Shown here: in pieces, positions 31,651 through 39,523 of the stretch
Layout of the letters: every line of letters begins with the position of its first letter
How positions within the stretch are numbered: the stretch's first letter is position 1
Source of the DNA: DASCQC01 sp036012865
GTDB taxonomy: Bacteria > Pseudomonadota > Gammaproteobacteria > Comchoanobacterales > Comchoanobacteraceae
DNA: 47,159 bases
Direction: 5' to 3'
Assembly: GCA_036012865.1 (NCBI GenBank)
Contig: DASCQC010000009.1
Span: 1-47,159 of the forward strand
The notes under the pieces: generated by a model
Databases searched by the model: none
What the model was told of the DNA's origin: nothing
The model's input: the letters and a program-made list of their open reading frames with translations, nothing else
Program-made: the position numbers and the translations under genes

Positions 31651-32107
31651 TGTGTGCTCCCGGCGGTTGGAAAACGACGTGCGCCTTCGTGATGTTCTCA
31701 AGTAAAAGTGTTTCTATGCCTTGAGTTGTTTTTAGGGTTATGGTGTTATCAAGTGCTTTCTGAAGTACTCCAGATGTTTTGTGATATTTTCGCTCTTGAT
31801 CCATGAACGTTATACTGACCATTTTTCCGATGGATGAAACATAGTGCTTGAGTTGTTTTAAGGGTCTTTCTATACCCGGGGAGCTGACTTCGATTTGTAC
31901 GTCATCAAAATCTTCACTTTGGGCTGATAGGTGATATCTTAGATGCCTTGCTGTTAGGGCGCAGTCTTCGGCAGAAACGCCGTTTTTGGAATCTATCTTG
32001 ACGCGCAGAACCCTCCCGCTTTGAGCACGACTCATTGAGGTGTCGTAAAGCTCAAGGTCACAGGCGTTAACAGCTTCTTCAACCATGTTAGTTAAATCTA
32101 CGGTCAT
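31643..32107 (-). CDS. rimP: Ribosome maturation factor RimP
   Basis: RimP assists 30S assembly. The DLELYDTSMSR segment, VSAEDCALTARHL, and VSSPGIERPLKQLKHYVSSIG (a family hallmark) are visible, followed by the SH3-like C-terminal domain. ATG 32107 (154 aa) has GGAA at 6-7 bases. The longer frame starting at 32149 runs back into the metY terminator and was rejected. It is the first protein gene after metY, as in E. coli. Confidence 0.95.
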   Translation of the reverse strand: MTVDLTNMVEEAVNACDLELYDTSMSRAQSGRVLRVKIDSKNGVSAEDCALTARHLRYHLSAQSEDFDDVQIEVSSPGIERPLKQLKHYVSSIGKMVSITFMDQERKYHKTSGVLQKALDNTITLKTTQGIETLLLENITKAHVVFQPPGAHNE

Positions 32108-32137
32108 CAAATTTCCAGTTAACTGACGCTTAAACAT

Positions 32138-32162
32138 AAAAAACCCCATTGATGGGGTTTTT
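32138..32162 (-). terminator. Terminator/attenuator after the initiator tRNA
   Basis: On the minus strand, AAAAACCCCAT and ATGGGGTTTTT form a stem with a tiny loop, followed by a T-run (32138-32143). It lies 3 bases past the tRNA 3' end and just upstream of rimP. Partial termination here would separate tRNA output from the nusA-infB operon. Confidence 0.85.
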
Positions 32163-32165
32163 AGT

Positions 32166-32242
<77 letters not shown>

Positions 32243-32252
32243 ATGTGGTAGT

Positions 32253-32281
32253 ATTCTACAGAACTAAATTTGATTATGCAA
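32253..32281 (-). promoter_or_regulatory. Sigma70 promoter of metY-nusA-infB operon
   Basis: On the minus strand TTGCAT (32276-32281) and TAGAAT (32253-32258) are 17 bp apart, and the -10 ends 10 bases before the tRNA 5' end. This is a good match in the right place. Confidence 0.7.
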
Positions 32282-32316
32282 GTCCTTTATTAATTTAGGT
32301 TAATTTAATTATTGTC

Positions 32317-33636
32317 TTACAAGATCCATTTACTAAGATCATCGGATTGGATAATGGTTTTAAGTTGGTCATTAACATAGGTATCATCGATTTTGATGGT
32401 TTGATGGGCATGCTGATGAGCGTTGAAAGAAATGTCCGCTAATAACTTTTCTAACACAGTATGAAGTCTTCTGGCACCAATATTATCTGAAGTTTTATTG
32501 CAATGAAATGAGATTTCTGCGATTCGAGCAATGCCCTTTGGTGTAAAATTAAGGGAAACTTTCTCAGTTGCTAAAAGAGCTTGGTATTGATCGATAAGAG
32601 AGGCTGTGGGCTCAGTCAGAATCAGTTCAAAATCTTTTTGGTTTAAAGGCAGCATTTCAACACGGATAGGAAGCCTGCCCTGTAGCTCAGAAATCATATC
32701 AGAGGGGGTGACTCCCATAAAAGCACCCGAAGCAATAAATAGAATATGGTCGGTACTGATGGAACCGTATTTGGTTACCACAGTGGTGCCTTCTAAAAGA
32801 GGCAATAGATCACGCTGAACACCTTCCCTAGAAACCTCGCCTTGGCTGCTGGAATGACGGATGACTTTGTCAATTTCATCCAGGAAAACAATGCCGTTTT
32901 GTTCGGTGTTAGTGATAGCCTGGAGTTTGATTTTATCTTCGTTGAGTAGTTTTTCAGCTTCTTCATCTTCTAAAGCTTTGCGGGCCTCTTTGACCGTCAT
33001 CTTTTTGGTTTTGCCTTTATCGGTCGAGAGGTTTTGCAACAAGCCTTCAATTTGATAGCTCATTTCCTCCATGCCAGCAGGGGCCATAATTTCAATGCCT
33101 AGACTGTTGGTAATGTTGATTTCAATCGGTTTGGAATCTAGTTTTCCCTCGCGTAATTGTTTAAAGTAGGTGTCACGATCTTCTGGTTTGTGGTCACTCT
33201 TCTTACCTTTGCTGTTTTTTTTAATAGGGTAGAGGGTCTCAATGATGATTTTTTCAGCGGCAATTTTAGCCTCATGTCGGGTAGCGGCTATAGCTTTATC
33301 TCGCTGCATTTTATAGGCAATATCGATCAGGTCTCGAACGATGGACTCAACGTCTCTCCCAACGTAACCTACTTCGGTGAATTTGGTGGCTTCTACTTTA
33401 ATAAACGGTGCATGAGTTAAGGCAGAAATTCTTCGAGCAATTTCTGTTTTACCCACCCCCGTAGGGCCCATCATTAATATGTTTTTGGGTGAAATTTCTT
33501 TGCGAATGCTGTGGGGTGTTTTCTGTCTTCTGGATCGATTAGCTAGGGCAATAGCCACGGCTTTTTTGGCGGAAGCTTGGCCAACAACATGTTGGTTCAG
33601 TGCTTCAACAATTTGGTGTGGGTTTAGTTCAGTCAT
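32317..33636 (-). CDS. hslU: ATP-dependent protease ATPase subunit HslU
   Basis: A 439-aa AAA+ unfoldase that feeds substrates to the HslV peptidase. Walker A MGPTGVGKTEIARRI, Walker B IVFLDEIDKVI, the family start LNPHQIVEALNQHVVGQ, pore motif GYVGRD, a charged I-domain (about 110-240), and the C-terminal tail ending LSKWIL that inserts into HslV. It lies 11 bp after hslV on the same strand. Confidence 0.97.
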   Translation of the reverse strand: MTELNPHQIVEALNQHVVGQASAKKAVAIALANRSRRQKTPHSIRKEISPKNILMMGPTGVGKTEIARRISALTHAPFIKVEATKFTEVGYVGRDVESIVRDLIDIAYKMQRDKAIAATRHEAKIAAEKIIIETLYPIKKNSKGKKSDHKPEDRDTYFKQLREGKLDSKPIEINITNSLGIEIMAPAGMEEMSYQIEGLLQNLSTDKGKTKKMTVKEARKALEDEEAEKLLNEDKIKLQAITNTEQNGIVFLDEIDKVIRHSSSQGEVSREGVQRDLLPLLEGTTVVTKYGSISTDHILFIASGAFMGVTPSDMISELQGRLPIRVEMLPLNQKDFELILTEPTASLIDQYQALLATEKVSLNFTPKGIARIAEISFHCNKTSDNIGARRLHTVLEKLLADISFNAHQHAHQTIKIDDTYVNDQLKTIIQSDDLSKWIL

Positions 33637-33647
33637 GGTGTATTCTC

Positions 33648-34193
33648 TTAGTTTTTGATCTTAAGTTCTTCAATGGTAAAATGTTGGTTGCTATAAATAC
33701 AAATATTAGAGGCGATGGATAGGCTTTCTTCAACCATTTTTTTAGGGTTTAAAGAAGAGTGTAGGGCCAGCGCTGTTGCGGCAGCTTGAGCATAAGGACC
33801 TCCTGACCCAATAGCAGCGACATTATTTTCAGGTTCAATGACATCACCGTTGCCAGTAATCACTAAGGTGGCTGTTTTGTCAGCAACAATCAGCATGGCT
33901 TCGAGTCGCCTCAGTACTTTATCGGTGCGCCAATCTTTAGCGAGGTCAACGGCAGAGCGTAAAAGGTTGCCTTGATGTTGTTCAAGTTTGCTTTCAAAGC
34001 GTTCAAATAAGGTGAAGGCATCGGCGGTAGCTCCAGCAAACCCTGCGATAACAGATTCTTTATAAAGTCGCCTTACTTTGCGGGCATTGTTTTTAAGGAT
34101 GGTATGACCAGCTGTGACTTGTCCATCTCCTCCAATCACAACGCTGTCTTGGTTGCGTATCGATACAATGGTGGTGCCTCTTAAATCAGTCAT
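33648..34193 (-). CDS. hslV: ATP-dependent protease peptidase subunit HslV
   Basis: A 181-aa threonine protease of the HslUV complex. The catalytic N-terminal threonine is expected in GTTIVSIR after removal of the six-residue MTDLRG propeptide. Conserved segments: GDGQVTAGHTILK, VIAGFAGATADAFTLFERFE, DWRTDKVLRRLEA, AIGSGGPYAQAAA. Its start overlaps the SPOR-like gene stop as ATGA. Confidence 0.97.
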   Translation of the reverse strand: MTDLRGTTIVSIRNQDSVVIGGDGQVTAGHTILKNNARKVRRLYKESVIAGFAGATADAFTLFERFESKLEQHQGNLLRSAVDLAKDWRTDKVLRRLEAMLIVADKTATLVITGNGDVIEPENNVAAIGSGGPYAQAAATALALHSSLNPKKMVEESLSIASNICIYSNQHFTIEELKIKN

Positions 34194-34597
34194 GGGGTGA
34201 TTCCTGTGTTATGAGTTGTATGAGGAAGGTAGATTATTTTAGGTGCTTGGGTATATTGAGCGGGGTTGTTTTGAATGAATTGATGGGTTTCCTTCAATGT
34301 TTTAAAAGGGCCAATTAAACTCATGCCTTCCTGAATCAAGTGTTGTTTGAAAGAGCCTGTTTCTAAGGTTTTATGGTGAAACGCGATGAGAAAGTGACCG
34401 CCGTTTGGAGCGGTCCATTGTTCAATGTCTTTGGGCAACGTCACGGTATGAACTGTGGTGGTTGGAGGTTGAATAGGATAGTATTTGTAGCCAAACCAGC
34501 CAAGTGCGGGTATTAAGCATAGCAACAGGCCGAAAAGAAACCATAAGCCTCGTTGGTTGGAATGGATGGTGAAATTGTTAGCATAATCCTTAGGCAT
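34190..34597 (-). CDS. Short FtsN/SPOR-like membrane protein
   Basis: A 135-aa protein with one membrane span near residues 17-36 (LWFLFGLLLCLIPALGWFGY), then a short periplasmic part. Residues about 65-125 resemble a SPOR domain (FLIAFHHKTLETGSFKQHL, then GPFKTLKETHQFIQ), though shortened. In gammaproteobacteria ftsN lies directly upstream of hslVU, and the argS-SPOR-hslVU order supports an FtsN equivalent that activates septal peptidoglycan synthesis. It is much shorter than E. coli FtsN (319 aa) and lacks the long linker. It overlaps the argS stop by one base (TAATG). Confidence 0.65.
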   Translation of the reverse strand: MPKDYANNFTIHSNQRGLWFLFGLLLCLIPALGWFGYKYYPIQPPTTTVHTVTLPKDIEQWTAPNGGHFLIAFHHKTLETGSFKQHLIQEGMSLIGPFKTLKETHQFIQNNPAQYTQAPKIIYLPHTTHNTGITP

Positions 34598-36279
34598 TAC
34601 ATTCTCTCTGGTGCTGATATGGATAAAAGGTCAAGTCCGTGAGCCAAAACCTTCTTGCAGGCTATCATAAGTCCAATTCTGGCCTTTTGCAATGGTTTTT
34701 CTTCCACTTGAATGCGGGTTTGATTGTAATAACTATGAATATACCCGGCTAACTCGTAAAGGTAATGGGTTAAGTGGTGAGGTTCTAATAAAGTAGCACA
34801 TTTTCTGATCTTATCAGGGCATTGACTGAGTGCTTGGATAAGTTGGTGTTCTGCTGGTAATTGCAATTGACTTAAGTCGATTGCTTCTATGTTATCGTGA
34901 GTTTTTTCAAGAATACTACAAATACGAGCATGCGCATATTGAATATAATAAACAGGGTTGTCGTTGCTTTGTTTCTTAGCTAACTCCAGATCAAAGTTGA
35001 CATGTTGGTCAGCTTTTCTTGAGCAATAGTAGTAGCGGGCAGCATCAACGCCCACCTCATTGATCAGTTCGCTTAGGGTAATAAACTCACCAGAACGGGT
35101 GGACATTGAGATTTTTTCTTGACCTCGGAATAAGGTGGCAAATTGGACCAGTTTGATGGAGTAACGTTGTAAATCGCAGTTTAGTGCCTCCATTGAGGCT
35201 TTAACTCTTGGGACATAGCCATGGTGATCGGAGCCAAAAATATCGATAATTTGACCAGGGCAGTGATTGAATTTGTAGTAATGGTACGCAATGTCCGCTG
35301 CAAAATAGGTGTGGGCACCGTTCTGACGAATTAATACCCGGTCCTTGTCATCTTTAAATTCAGTGGATTTAAACCATAGGGCACCTTCTTTAGTGTATAC
35401 CCAAGGGGTTGCTTTGATTTGTTCTAAGGTGTCTTTTAAAATATTTTTTGCAGTTAACGTGCTTTCATGAAACCAGCTGTTATAGGTGACTTTGAAATTA
35501 GATAGGTCGTCTTTGATGGTTTGTAAAATGGCCTGATAAGCAATATTTTTTAAGTTTTCAAAGCCGGAGGATCCTAGGTTGTGTTTGACAGAATGAACCC
35601 ATTCTTCAATGGAGGTGAGGGTTGGGTCGGGTTCAAAGACAAAAGATTGATTGTGCTTGCTGACTGTTGTTTTAGCAATGGGTATGAGGTAGTCGCCTTG
35701 GTAGGCTTTCTCAGGGAGAGACATACCATGACCCAGTTCGTTCATGTAGCGAAACCACAAGGAGGTGGCTAGGGTATCCATTTGAAGGCCCACGTCATTG
35801 ACGTAATACTCTTGATGAACGTGATGGCCGGTAGCGGTTAAAATATTAGCCATGCATGACCCGATGGCAGCCCCTCGACCATGGCCAACATGAAGGGGGC
35901 CGGTGGGGTTAGCGGAGACAAACTCAAGATGAACTTTCTGACCTTTCCCTACGTTAGGATTAAAAAACTCAGGGTCATCTTTTAAAATGGTATCAAGTTG
36001 ACTGACTTTTAATTGATCATTCATGAAGAAATTTATAAAACCTGGCCCAGCTATTTCCATGTTAGTAATGCAAGGGTCCTGAATGTGAGAACAAAGAGTT
36101 TCTGCTATTTTTCTTGGGGGTTGTTTAACTATTTTAGCGAGTTGCATGGCTACATTGGTTGCAAAATCTCCATGTTGTTTGTCTTTTGATGGCGTAATAT
36201 GCACCATGGAGGTGTCTTTAAGGTCAGGGTAGCTTTGTAACAAAGCTTTAGAAATAATGTGTTCAAGTAGGGTTTTCAT
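34597..36279 (-). CDS. argS: Arginyl-tRNA synthetase
   Basis: A 560-aa class I synthetase that charges tRNA-Arg. N-terminal Add1 domain (about 1-90), HIGH motif in SANPTGPLHVGHGRGAAIG, KMSKS-equivalent in GQEKISMSTRSGEF, and the C-terminal DALR helical domain ending LLSISAPERM. The length is close to E. coli ArgS (577). It is the first gene of the argS-ftsN-like-hslV-hslU run. Confidence 0.97.
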   Translation of the reverse strand: MKTLLEHIISKALLQSYPDLKDTSMVHITPSKDKQHGDFATNVAMQLAKIVKQPPRKIAETLCSHIQDPCITNMEIAGPGFINFFMNDQLKVSQLDTILKDDPEFFNPNVGKGQKVHLEFVSANPTGPLHVGHGRGAAIGSCMANILTATGHHVHQEYYVNDVGLQMDTLATSLWFRYMNELGHGMSLPEKAYQGDYLIPIAKTTVSKHNQSFVFEPDPTLTSIEEWVHSVKHNLGSSGFENLKNIAYQAILQTIKDDLSNFKVTYNSWFHESTLTAKNILKDTLEQIKATPWVYTKEGALWFKSTEFKDDKDRVLIRQNGAHTYFAADIAYHYYKFNHCPGQIIDIFGSDHHGYVPRVKASMEALNCDLQRYSIKLVQFATLFRGQEKISMSTRSGEFITLSELINEVGVDAARYYYCSRKADQHVNFDLELAKKQSNDNPVYYIQYAHARICSILEKTHDNIEAIDLSQLQLPAEHQLIQALSQCPDKIRKCATLLEPHHLTHYLYELAGYIHSYYNQTRIQVEEKPLQKARIGLMIACKKVLAHGLDLLSISAPERM

Positions 36280-36302
36280 AGGCGCCTTAAGTTTATACGA
36301 AT

Positions 36303-36331
36303 ATGCTATCAGAGGATGATAACTAGTTCAA
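36303..36331 (-). promoter_or_regulatory. Possible promoter of the argS-hslVU run
   Basis: On the minus strand TTGAAC (36326-36331) and TAGCAT (36303-36308) are separated by 17 bp. Matches to consensus are moderate. Confidence 0.4.
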
Positions 36332-36599
36332 TGACTGTTTTATAAGATGATTTTTGGTGGGTGTTATTCTGAATGCTGCTAGGGGTGATGGTGTTGTCTT
36401 GTTTGTTGGAGTTGCGCATAGTTTTTTGATATCACGATGAAAAATAATTAATAAATATAAAATAATTGGTTTTTTTTCTGGACTTTTTCCTAGATTTTCG
36501 TAAACTAGCTAGTTCGTTGAATCGAGATGAGTCGATAGCGATGTTATCGTTTAGCGGATGGGTTGGAATATTTTGGGAGGTTTTATTAGGGTGTTAAAT
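36332..36599. other. AT-rich intergenic region between argS and the SMR-like gene
   Basis: No gene or tRNA was seen. It holds a very AT-rich stretch (about 36440-36480) and a perfect 12-bp palindrome AACTAGCTAGTT (36503-36514). The start region of the SMR-like gene follows. It marks the border between core genes and the accessory region. Confidence 0.4.
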
Positions 36600-36887
36600 A
36601 TGTATTGGGGTTATTTGTTTTTTGCAATTTGTAGCAGTATAGGCACATTTGTCTCCGCCAAATTATCTCAAGGTTTTACTGTCTTCATGCCGTTTACATT
36701 GGCCATTCGTGAAATTGATTTATCGGTTGCTTATTCAATAGGGTGTGCAATGGGTATGGTTGTATGCGTTATCATTGATGTTTGGTATTTTAATGCATCG
36801 ATGAATCATGGGGCCATTCTCGCTATATTGATGATCATTGTTTGTACGGTCTATTTAATCACATCAACCACGCCAACGAGTGGCTGA
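36600..36887 (+). CDS. Degenerate small multidrug resistance (SMR)-like membrane protein
   Basis: About 95 aa from ATG 36600; GTG 36591 and ATG 36558 are alternatives in the same frame. It aligns to EmrE-type proteins: WGYLFFAICSSIGTFVSAKL matches TM1, SQGFT matches the SEGFT loop, DLSVAYSIGCAMG matches TM3, and AILAILMIIVCTVYLIT matches TM4. The TM2 segment (about 18 residues) is missing, the essential Glu14 position is Ser, and the Trp63 position is Gly. A proton-coupled drug antiporter is therefore unlikely. It could be a decaying gene or a protein with a new role. The 862-aa gene follows 25 bp downstream. Confidence 0.6.
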   Translation: MYWGYLFFAICSSIGTFVSAKLSQGFTVFMPFTLAIREIDLSVAYSIGCAMGMVVCVIIDVWYFNASMNHGAILAILMIIVCTVYLITSTTPTSG

Positions 36888-36912
36888 TAAAACAATAATT
36901 TAAAGAGTCACT

Positions 36913-39501
36913 ATGAAAATACTTCGTTTCCCTTATCCTTTGGGCCCAGATGATGATGGTATAGCATGGGCAAATGCCTTGCTAGCTCAGCCAAAGTACA
37001 AAGTCGTTTTAACCTGGGTTCGTTTTAAGGATTTTACTGAAAACTATCATTACTCTTGGTCTCGCCAGGATGCTGAACTTCATCAGCAATTATTTGAACA
37101 TTTACTGGAGTATTTTAATCTTCAACAAGAGTCTTTAAATCACGTTGAAGGACGATCTGCAGCTATTTCTGTTCAACTTGGTTACTCACCTCGCTTACTA
37201 ACGGAGATCCAGTCGGACTTAGACATCAAAGAAGCATTAATACGGAAGGGCATGTTTGATGCTAATGATAACTATGCTGTTCCCACCGTATTACTTGCCA
37301 ATGTTTTGGGGTTTCCTTTTATTGTGGATAAATATTTGAAATCATCCAGGATGGACTCTTTGTATTACGATCAAGGACAAACTTTGGTTTCGGTCTTTTT
37401 TGAGCCTAATTACGTCTCAAATGCAACAAATTTAGAATCCTTGTTTGAAAATAATTCAGTGACGAATCCCCTTTATGAACCCCAGAAGAACCTCGATGAA
37501 GCAAGCAAAATTAAAGGGTATAACAAAAAACTAAATAGGCTGATTCAATGGGTGGTGGGTAAGAGAATAAATCTTAATCAAGAGCTTAGTAATTATCGTT
37601 TTCGTAGTGCTTCTTTGTTGCATATGGTCATTGCTGAGCCTAGCTTTGATTTAAAAACCATTCCTGAAGACGCCAATTCAACGCTTAAAACTCTGCTTGA
37701 TAACCATAATGACCTGATGATACGTCTTTTTAATTATTTACTGGAGCACACCGATATTATGGTAACATCCAGGGATCATGATAATTATTATTCTCAGAAG
37801 ACAACAGGGGTTTTTGAAAGAAATCGACACCTTGCTGATGTGAATATTTTGGTAGAAGCAACGCGTTCAAACAAGGCTTGTTTTCTGAACAAAATCAAGG
37901 CAAGGTTACTGCGCTTGAATATAGAAGATTTATCAAGGTTTTTAAATCAAAAGATGCAACACCGAGTTTTTCAAGAAGTATCCAAAGGATTCTACAAAAC
38001 TGAAGAGGACTATGTTCAACACACGAATTTAGTACCTTATCCTACTCAATTAATTCCAGAAGAACCTGATCAGAGGTTTGTAGATTTGGGTTATATGCAA
38101 CAAGATGATACTCAGGTTTATTTCAATCTGCCGGTTACAGAGTATGGTAATTATTCAGTGTCAGATTATTTTTTAAGGCAACAAGATACCAAAAACCTAA
38201 CTTGGGTACTAAGGAGAGGTGCTTCATCAATGGATGTTCTGCAATTTCAACAAGAAAATGAACTCCATCATGATCGATGTGATTTTAGTGTTGATGACCT
38301 GAGGTTATGTGAGCTAGCGAATCATATGCAAACGAATAATGTTTTTCCTTTGTTGTATTCACCCAATAACATGGGCATCATCGTACGTCAGGGTGACCTT
38401 GAAAACTTTTTCATTAACCCTATCAATGAAGTAGAGAGTCAATACCTTTTACATGACAACATCGTTCCATTATATTCTTTTAAGGACGCGTCTAGTGGCA
38501 GAGTGAAGATTGATGGTATTCCTGCGATCCAGGTTATTCAGGCTGAAATCGATGCCAATAACCTGATAATCCCGAAAATCGAAAATGTTTTAAGAAGGTT
38601 TTTTAAGCAGAATAAATCAAATAAATATCAAAGTTATCGATCTAAGTCTGTAAGTGCTAACCTTCGTAAGCACTGTGATGAAAATGGGGGTAAGATTGGA
38701 GACGATCTTAAGGAAGAGCTCCGGACACTTAATCAACAAACTGTTTATCAAGTTGGATCGACGGATATTCTTTGTGAAAATAGGCCTAGCATAGGACATG
38801 CAGGCAATTGTTTGGTGAGAGGTTTTAATGGGGATGGAACCTATACAGATATAATCACAACTTTAACGAAGATCATCAATAACGACTCAAATAAAGAAAA
38901 GGCCATTGCTGGATACTTTTTAGCATTGGCGCGAGGTTGTTCATATGAACAAGCTTGCGAGGCTCATTTACAAGCAATAGCAACGGATGATCATGATGTT
39001 TTAAATCATACCTATTACCTTGTGGTTATCAGAGAGGTATCCAGACGTTATAACACCGGTTTAACCCCTTATGGCAATACCCCTCAAAAATACCCATTTT
39101 GCTTAGCGCAATATTGTGCTATTACTCTGGTAGCAGATGGCTTCCTTACGTTTAAACAGTTTCTTAATCAAGATGCTGCCTATGGCTTACCGACAGGTGC
39201 AGGGGTCTGCACATGGCAGTCTATTGCTAGATCCACCCAAAAGGTTGTTGATATTCTTAAAATATTCGTATCAACTAAGGTGCCTGATAATTGGATGGAT
39301 GTGTTTAAAGCATTAAATAATAATCAATTCTTTATTTCGTTATCTTCTCGGGACCTTAAGGGTATCTTTGAAAATGAATTGAAGTTTACATCACCCAACC
39401 CAGTTGCATCTACTCAAATAAGCTCCGTTCCTATGCCTGTTCCGAATATTCCAACGATTACCCCTATACCGATCTGTCGGGATATTACGGTTAAGGTGTA
39501 A
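36913..39501 (+). CDS. Large orphan protein (862 aa), putative effector
   Basis: No family was recognised. AAAGAG lies about 9 bases before ATG 36913. The protein is soluble, with no signal peptide or membrane span. Residues about 210-300 (SASLLHMVIAEP, then LMIRLFNYLLEHTDIMVTSR) are weakly ankyrin-like. Near residue 630 there is GHAGNCLVRGFN, which resembles the catalytic-cysteine segment of OTU-type deubiquitinases (DGNCLFR), but the aspartate is missing and no matching His motif is evident. The C-terminal 30 residues are Pro/Ile-rich (VPMPVPNIPTITPIPI). Size, composition and position among eukaryote-like genes suggest a secreted substrate; that is inference. Confidence 0.6.
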   Translation: MKILRFPYPLGPDDDGIAWANALLAQPKYKVVLTWVRFKDFTENYHYSWSRQDAELHQQLFEHLLEYFNLQQESLNHVEGRSAAISVQLGYSPRLLTEIQSDLDIKEALIRKGMFDANDNYAVPTVLLANVLGFPFIVDKYLKSSRMDSLYYDQGQTLVSVFFEPNYVSNATNLESLFENNSVTNPLYEPQKNLDEASKIKGYNKKLNRLIQWVVGKRINLNQELSNYRFRSASLLHMVIAEPSFDLKTIPEDANSTLKTLLDNHNDLMIRLFNYLLEHTDIMVTSRDHDNYYSQKTTGVFERNRHLADVNILVEATRSNKACFLNKIKARLLRLNIEDLSRFLNQKMQHRVFQEVSKGFYKTEEDYVQHTNLVPYPTQLIPEEPDQRFVDLGYMQQDDTQVYFNLPVTEYGNYSVSDYFLRQQDTKNLTWVLRRGASSMDVLQFQQENELHHDRCDFSVDDLRLCELANHMQTNNVFPLLYSPNNMGIIVRQGDLENFFINPINEVESQYLLHDNIVPLYSFKDASSGRVKIDGIPAIQVIQAEIDANNLIIPKIENVLRRFFKQNKSNKYQSYRSKSVSANLRKHCDENGGKIGDDLKEELRTLNQQTVYQVGSTDILCENRPSIGHAGNCLVRGFNGDGTYTDIITTLTKIINNDSNKEKAIAGYFLALARGCSYEQACEAHLQAIATDDHDVLNHTYYLVVIREVSRRYNTGLTPYGNTPQKYPFCLAQYCAITLVADGFLTFKQFLNQDAAYGLPTGAGVCTWQSIARSTQKVVDILKIFVSTKVPDNWMDVFKALNNNQFFISLSSRDLKGIFENELKFTSPNPVASTQISSVPMPVPNIPTITPIPICRDITVKV

Positions 39502-39523
39502 TGATAGTAGTCCGGGTGTTAGA

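Noticed and set aside
32108..32149. N-terminal extension of RimP
   Set aside because: The added codons come from the terminator hairpin after metY; ATG 32107 has a ribosome-binding site and family start.
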